The translations under genes and the position numbers were made by a program. This document shows positions 58,033 through 64,000 of a stretch of 64,000 nt of DNA, in pieces. The DNA is from Gari tellinella (Eukaryota > Mollusca > Bivalvia > Cardiida > Psammobiidae). The notes beneath the pieces were generated by a model, which searched no databases, was not told where the DNA came from, and worked only from the letters and a program-made list of their open reading frames with translations. Position 1 is the stretch's first letter; every line of letters begins with the position of its first letter. Location: contig OV277869.1 of the NCBI GenBank assembly GCA_922989275.2, positions 3,711,190 to 3,775,189 on the forward strand, read 5' to 3'.

Positions 58033-58405
58033 CAGTGTTACCTCCCTACAACGGCCCTCCGATAAACGAGTCCCTCCTTACAACAATACTTGCCACTGTT
58101 CCCCAAAACAAGACATTTATAAGCGACGCTTTCATTGTTTAAATATAGTCTGCTTAAAATTACCATCTGCTGTTTTTTCCTCAAAAGTTACGTTTTTGAC
58201 ATTTTGACAGAAGAATCAAACAGGCGAGTGACAATTTGAATCCAGGTCAGACGCCGCGTTACGCGGCGTCTGATCTGGATTCAAGCTGTTTGCAAATATG
58301 AGCTCAGCACTATTAAGCTATTCATTACCCCTCCATTTAACAACTCCATACGAACACCACCCACAATATTTGTCTGTTGTTGGGTGTTGTAGAGAGGGGG
58401 TACTG
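58033..58405. mobile_element. TA MITE, CAGTGTTACCTCC family (U5)
   Basis: Ends CAGTGTTACCTCC and GGGGGTACTG. Palindrome at about 58,229-58,292. Confidence 0.8.
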
Positions 58406-58587
58406 TAGTGAGATAACGTAAACTAATGTTCATATTTTTTCACCTAACACTGTTGACCTAGATCTGCATCTTTTCACGTGATAAATATACACATTTGCAA
58501 GAGCGGATCTGGTTATAACCGAATGCCTGTGATGAATACGGGTTTTTGGTCATTATTTATTTATTTAATTATTCCAGTATAATTTTT

Positions 58588-58686
58588 CGATATGTAAAAA
58601 TAGTCAACAAACAACACGTAATTTCAACTTATTTCATCTATATATAAAATTCGACGTTTCGGCTTATGCCTTCATCAGAATAATAT
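58588..58686 (-). mobile_element. 99-bp retroposon-like insert with hammerhead-like core (U5)
   Basis: Same insertion as 20578-20675; flanks AGTATAATTTTT and AGTACAATCTTT. Core at 58652-58678 with loop ATAA. Confidence 0.7.
58652..58678 (-). ncRNA. hammerhead-ribozyme-like core (second copy)
   Basis: CTGATGA, A, GGC-ATAA-GCC, GAAAC, GTC on the minus strand. Helix I could form from CTATAT and ATATAG, which pair better than in the other copy. Confidence 0.55.
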
Positions 58687-59132
58687 AGTACAATCTTTTA
58701 GCAGCCAGCTGCCAGACCGGGATCTTATTTTGCTCAGATCTGACCAATCGAACGCGTGAGAGCAATCTTAGACTCAACGCAAACGTTTTATAACCTTGGG
58801 GCCTGCTCAATTGAGAATGAATATAAATTATATAATGCGGCGTCTTATCAGGATCCAAACTGTTTGACATGCCTTATTTTTAACCTTTTTTTAAACGAAA
58901 TTGCAAACAACAATATTGAAGCCCACGACAATGAAACGGTGAAGGGGTAAACATCTCACGAACAATTTGGTAGTGAACAGGTAAACCTTTGCTATCGTTA
59001 CGTCAAACCCCGTCAAACACTGTTGATGACATAATATCGTCTGCTTAAACCTGTCATCTGTTTTATTTATAAAAAAAATAATTGCAGCCTTGTTTAACTT
59101 AAGAATTTTTGGTATGATATTGATATGATTGT

Positions 59133-59197
59133 CAAACAGTTTGGATCCTGATCAGACGTCGCGTTATGCGGCGTCTGATCTGGATCCAAACTGTTTG
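59133..59197. repeat. 65-bp palindrome (U5 gene-less block)
   Basis: Same site as 21134-21198, with centre GTTAT instead of GTAAT. Confidence 0.9.
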
Positions 59198-59420
59198 CAT
59201 ATTATGTTAGTGTAAGCATGGCAATAAAATGGTTAAGACAATTCACAGCGTAGCTCATTGTCTGCTAGTTGCGACTGCACTAGAGATATTGTATCCAGAT
59301 CAGACATGATCGGTAAGATTTTCTAACCTATATGACATGAACATTAACATAAAAATAAATTGCAGACGACAATTATCAGACAGAAACAATATTGTTGCAG
59401 GCACAAGTCCGATAGCATTA

Positions 59421-59759
59421 CACTCTTCCCTCTCTACAGCGACACCCAATGCAAGACACAATTGTGTGCGTTGTTCGGAGGGCGTCGTTATAGGGAGGGA
59501 ATCGGCTTACATTTACAAACAGCTTGAATCCAGGTCACACGCCGCGTAACGCGACGTCTGGCCTGGATTCAAGCTGTTTGTCAAAATTCATTAAGTAGTT
59601 TTCTGTCAAAATGTCTATTATGAAAATTTGAGGGAAAGCAGGGGACAATTTGAAGCAGACGATACTGTAGCAGTAAAATAGTTAGATATAATTGTTCTGT
59701 TTAGGGAACTACGGCAAGGGTTATTGTAAGGAGTGAGTCTTTGTAGGGAGGGACCACTG
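59421..59759. mobile_element. TA MITE, CAGTGCTCCC family (U5)
   Basis: Same site as 21422-21763. Palindrome at 59516-59580. Confidence 0.8.
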
Positions 59760-60155
59760 TAATTGATATCATTATCATGTCACATGCAGCGAGTAAAGAT
59801 TACAAATTTAATGTCCTATTTTTAATGTCCTCCTTTATAATATTCAAACCCATACACACACAGGCGCTTGTATTAAATGTATGTTACCTCTGTGTATTTA
59901 GATCATTTAAAAAAGATATTAAATTTTTGTTTTGGTTAGACTATGGTACATCTGTAGAGTTATAATCTAAGAGGTAGATTCTAGATATACCATAGTCAAC
60001 CAACAATTTTTCTTTCGTTAAATGATATACAAATCGGAGGTATTATAAATTCAATACAAGCACCTGTGCATACACACATCAATACTAATCATGTAATGTA
60101 AATATCTTGATCGAAGCCGTTGTAAATCATCTGAAATTAATCAACACTACATATA

Positions 60156-60401
60156 CAGTGGAGAATCTGTTATTCTTTCCCAATAAACGCGTTTACGCTT
60201 AAACTATTATTTGCAGTGCAAACAGTTTGGAGCCAGATCAGACGCCGGGTAACCCGGCGTCTGATCAGCCTCCAAACTGTTTACCACCAAGATAAACAAG
60301 AATTATCATAATTGTCCAAAAGTTGTTCTTTTCTACGTTTTAGTGCTTTGCGTTTGGGTACGTTTGCGTTTAAACGGGAAAGAATAACAGATTCTCCACT
60401 G
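60156..60401. mobile_element. TA MITE, 246 bp, CAGTGGAGAA family, inverted (U6 start)
   Basis: Same flanks as 22159-22404 (ACACTACATATA, TACATAGAAAGCAC) and the same length, but the interior is in the opposite orientation. Palindrome at 60219-60283 with one end changed to CTGTTTA. Confidence 0.9.
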
Positions 60402-62524
60402 TACATAGAAAGCACAATGAAAAAAGCGTTTGTTAACGCTTTACCACATAACCTGTTTCAACCCATTTATTTGCAATGGATTCTTCCATGCCTATCTATT
60501 GGAAAATTGCATTTTTGACGTAAGGGATGCCTGGTCTAAATTTGCCTTTTTGTTTTGTTTTATATTGAAATCTATACCAGCTTACACTAAAGACTCTGTT
60601 TAGACGCCGAATAATGGGGCCTCTGATCAGAGTCTATACTGTTTGCCTATGTCCCTTTTATAGGACGGTCCCTTTATAGGATGATAGCCACAAATGGGTT
60701 AATGTTTTGAATACAGATGACAATATAGAACTTAATTTAACAATGTTAAGGCCGACGATATGATACAGTAAGATAAAGTTCATTACTAATATGTACCATA
60801 CAATTGCTGTCAATGAACCTTTTATCCCATAGTCTCTAGTCCTAAATACAGGTGACCACTTAAAACAAAGTTGAAAGTTAAGCAGAATTTGCCTTTTAAA
60901 AGGCGCATTCTGCTTTACTTTCAGCCCGCTTTAAGCAATACTCCGCTATGACTAAGAAATTTAAAACGTTGCATGTTCATGATTGTATCAATCTGGGTAA
61001 TTTTCTTCAGTGGAGGAATAAATAGAAGGCGTAAAAAGCGTACTTATCGAGTAATTTGTTTCATTAAAAATAGAGTGGTCCCTCTTCAACAACACCGGTT
61101 GTGTATGTTGTCCGGAAGGAAAACTTAATAACCTTAGAATGCTGAGCTCGTCTTTGCGTACATTTGCATACAATTCGAACCCATATTAGATGCTGCATAA
61201 TGCGGCGTTTGATCTTGATTCAAACTGCTTGTCACTCGTCTTTAAAAAAAATTCTGTCAAAAAGTCCTATACGTTACTTTGAAAAAAAACCTACACAAGT
61301 CAATTATAAGCATACGATTTTGCAGCAGTGATAGTTTTATACATACTTGTCTTGTTTTGTGGAGCAGTGGCAAGTATTGTTGTACGGAGGGACTCGTTGT
61401 TCTGAGTGTTATTTGAGAGTCATGTGGAGCCAGGACAAACGCCACGTTCCTCGGTATATGGTTCCAAATTGTTTACAATGGGCAGACGGTTTAACCCTTT
61501 CCTGATCAAATTATTCAGAATATTTTACCCATATACCGCCAATATTGTCGTCTGCTTCAGTATTATTGTCTGCAAGACACGTTTCAAGTTAGATTTGAGG
61601 TTGTATGACTTAATGCGTATCGATAAGAGTGTCAAACAGTTTGGGTACTGATCAGACGCCGCGTATTCGACAACCAGCCAAATTGTACTTTGCATTTAGA
61701 ATTTGGGCCCTTGAATTTGTCTCGCAAATGGTGTCTGCTCTCTAATTCAAACAATTTAAATCATCTGGTCTTCACCAAGTATTCTGTTGTCCTAAAATTG
61801 TTAACCAGCCGAATCACACCAGGAAATTTGGAGTTCCGCAATGAGGGGACTCTGATGCCTAGTGGTATAGCAACTGTGACTAACATCACTAATTTTCTCA
61901 TTACTGTGTCTGGTCATTCGGACTTTTCATGTGGGGAAGCCTCCCAGCTGGCTTGCGGAAAATCGGTAGTTGCCGATGTGTGCCTGAAACAGTGCAGGGC
62001 TTCTGGGGTCTTCACCCACCTGTAATTAGCTGGACGTCGCGATATGACTGAACTACAGTATTATACTGTTTAAATCATAACAAATCAAAACAAATCAATT
62101 GGAGCTACGGCTATTGAATTTCTCTGACGACGAGGTGCCATACAATGGAGGCCAAGTGCGATAACCAGCAATATCGCACCAGAATATTTGAAGTTATGGC
62201 CCTTTTTGAACTTGAAAGATGCGACATTCGTCGTTTCCACACTTTTTTCTCACAAGCTATCACATATTGATCTAGAATGTTATATATGAGTTTGTTTGTT
62301 GTTGAACTACATATCAACTTTGCGTGTCAGTATTTTACCATAACCCTTTTTATCATAAATATTAGATCTAGATATTTGTTGTTACCCGCACTTTTTTGTC
62401 TACATGCTTTCACATAATGATTTGAAACGTTATGAGTTATACTACTTTAATCCCACATGTTTTCAATCTTTGTTGTGAATATACCTGATTTCAGTCACAG
62501 TTTAAAACAAATGTCCCATTGATG

Positions 62525-62776
62525 CAGAGGGGAAAACGCTATTAGTTCCCGCTTAAACGCAAATGCAAACGAAACGCAAACGTATTGCACTAAAACATAG
62601 AAAATGACAATTTTTCTACGATACTAACTTTTCAAGTTAATCTGAGTGGCAAACAGTTGGCAGCCTGATCGGACGCCGGGTTACCGGGCGTCTGATCTGG
62701 CTCCAAACTGTTTGCAATGGAAATAATAGTTTTAAAATAAACACGTATATTGGGGAAAATAACGTTTTCTCCACTG
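62525..62776. mobile_element. diverged CAGTGGAGAA-family MITE (U6)
   Basis: Same site as 2574-2825. Palindrome at 62650-62714. Confidence 0.7.
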
Positions 62777-63403
62777 TACCACACTTGATAATATTCTATC
62801 GCACTTGTTCCAGCCCCTCGACTACAAATAATACTTTCATTGGTCAATAGGCTGAAATGACATAGACTGGTGTTTTTGGATTCTTTCACATTTATCTTGG
62901 ACTGAAACCCTTGCAAAATAATGAGATACAGTCTAAACTATTGCTGTTACTATGTCATTATTTCTAAATTAAACGTGGATACTTTCTAAATTTAGCGTGG
63001 GGGAAATTCTGTTTATTAAATAAAATGATACATACGAGTACATGTTTATATAATGAATACGGTACCCTAACAGTTTAACCTGCTACGGGATATCTTTTTT
63101 AAAGATACTACTTGTTAATAATGTAATACATTTTTGTATATTTTTCAATGGTACTTTATTACTTTAAATGGTTATGTGATAAAAGGAACCTCCCATTTGT
63201 GTTCATAACTTATCATTTTTAATAAAGTCGTTGACTAAAATTAATATGACGCTCGCCAATGCTCGCGTCATATTATTTTAGTCAACGCTTTTATCAAAAT
63301 GATAAACAATGAGCACTCACGTTAGATCCTCCTTTAAAGGCATAGTGTAGAAGGATTAGTGGATGAAGTAGCAAACTGTCTTAAACATGGCAGACCGAGA
63401 CAT

Positions 63404-63659
63404 CAGGGCTGCCATTTCTCCGGATTTTTCCTAAATCTTCGGATTTTTTTATAGTACATGGTAGCTTAAAGCAGGCTGAAAATAGAGCAGAATGCGCCTT
63501 AGGGCGCATTTGGCTTTACTTCCAGCCTGCTTTAAAGTAGTAACATGCCAACAAAACTAGAAATATGCTATGGGGTAAAGGTACGATTCGTAAAATCGCA
63601 TTTGAACATTGCAAATTTTGAAATCTTAGGATTTTTCATGTCAACTTATGGCAGCCCTG
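63404..63659. mobile_element. hAT-like 256-bp MITE (U6 copy)
   Basis: Same ends and length as the U1 copy at 3445-3700. Confidence 0.75.
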
Positions 63660-64000
63660 ATACATACATGGTCAGGTCGTGTCTGTAACCTTAGTGACAT
63701 TGACCCTCTGAACAGAGCCGAGTGGAGATTGGTTGTTACACTCTCCAGCCACCGACTGATCAGTGATCAGGATCAAAACAATTTGATACTCAAGTTTGTA
63801 TTTCATAATTCAGAATTAGATCTACTAAAATTTAAGTTTGAGAAATAACAGGAGACGACAAATGTTACAACCTGATGATGTCATAGCAGTGAAGCGGTTA
63901 AGATTGAATGGAATGACCCATCAACATCTCAAAGCTGTATTGTTGCCAAATTTCTGGCTGCGGGATTTACGATAGCAGTCAAACTTAACCGTACACTCCG

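Larger units (their letters stand above)
46261..60053. repeat. tandem unit U5 (contains gene 4 and an extra gene-less upstream block)
   Basis: Left part to about 48,754 is nearly identical to U1; from 48,831 it follows U4. Gene 4 and its own upstream (55,740-56,240) are diverged. Behind them lies an extra block (56,461-60,053) with a gene relic, matching 19,321-22,057. Confidence 0.9.
60054..64000. repeat. tandem unit U6 (cut by window end)
   Basis: Repeats the start of U1 and U3. From 60,840 to the window end it is almost the same as 887-4,035. No gene is reached before the window ends. Confidence 0.9.

Overview
The window looks like nuclear DNA of an invertebrate animal, most likely a bivalve mollusc. 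It is AT-rich and packed with short inverted-repeat transposons (MITEs). Its only convincing genes are four intronless, RING-less TRIM-like genes (two B-boxes, a coiled coil and an NHL-type beta-propeller). The bivalve assignment is an inference from gene and repeat style; nothing here names the species.

Layout. The window is a tandem array of a unit of about 11 to 14 kb. U1 (about 1-11,530) carries gene 1 on the minus strand. U2 (about 11,531-22,057) is broken: its middle is filled by nested transposons, a diverged tandem repeat with X-box-like palindromes and a decayed reading frame, and only 25 codons of its TRIM gene survive. U3 (about 22,058-34,850), U4 (34,851-46,260) and U5 (46,261-60,053) each carry one intact gene, and U5 ends in a second gene-less upstream block holding another gene relic. 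U6 (60,054-64,000) is cut by the window edge. Some stretches align without net length change over thousands of bases (about 1.0-3.4 kb, 47.0-49.3 kb and 61.0-63.4 kb; also 28.8-32 kb and 40.1-43.3 kb), so the duplications or conversions are recent. The units are mosaics of one another.

Almost everything between the genes is MITE material. Because the units are duplicated, filled and empty copies of the same site can be compared, which fixes element ends exactly. This reveals TTAA-inserting families (206, about 244 and 941 bp), TA-inserting families with CAGT termini (169 to 388 bp), a hAT-like 256-bp family, a 470-bp element with a TTAT duplication, a 276-bp SINE-like insert with a 12-bp target duplication, and a 98-bp insert with a 12-bp duplication that carries a hammerhead-ribozyme-like core.

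The strongest unexplained signal is a 65-bp near-perfect palindrome (CAAACAG...CTGTTTG, two 32-base arms around one base). It occurs more than 30 times, always about the same length, inside elements with unrelated termini. Its arms differ between copies by matched changes on both sides. Related hairpins are lodged in other MITEs and about 100 bp past the stop codon of all four TRIM genes. In one case a whole palindrome-bearing MITE is inverted in place between two units.

How the genes may work together: the four paralogues keep the same zinc-binding and coiled-coil architecture. They differ mainly at one recurrent loop position in each propeller blade, which suggests a shared scaffold with diversified binding faces, shuffled by exchange between copies.
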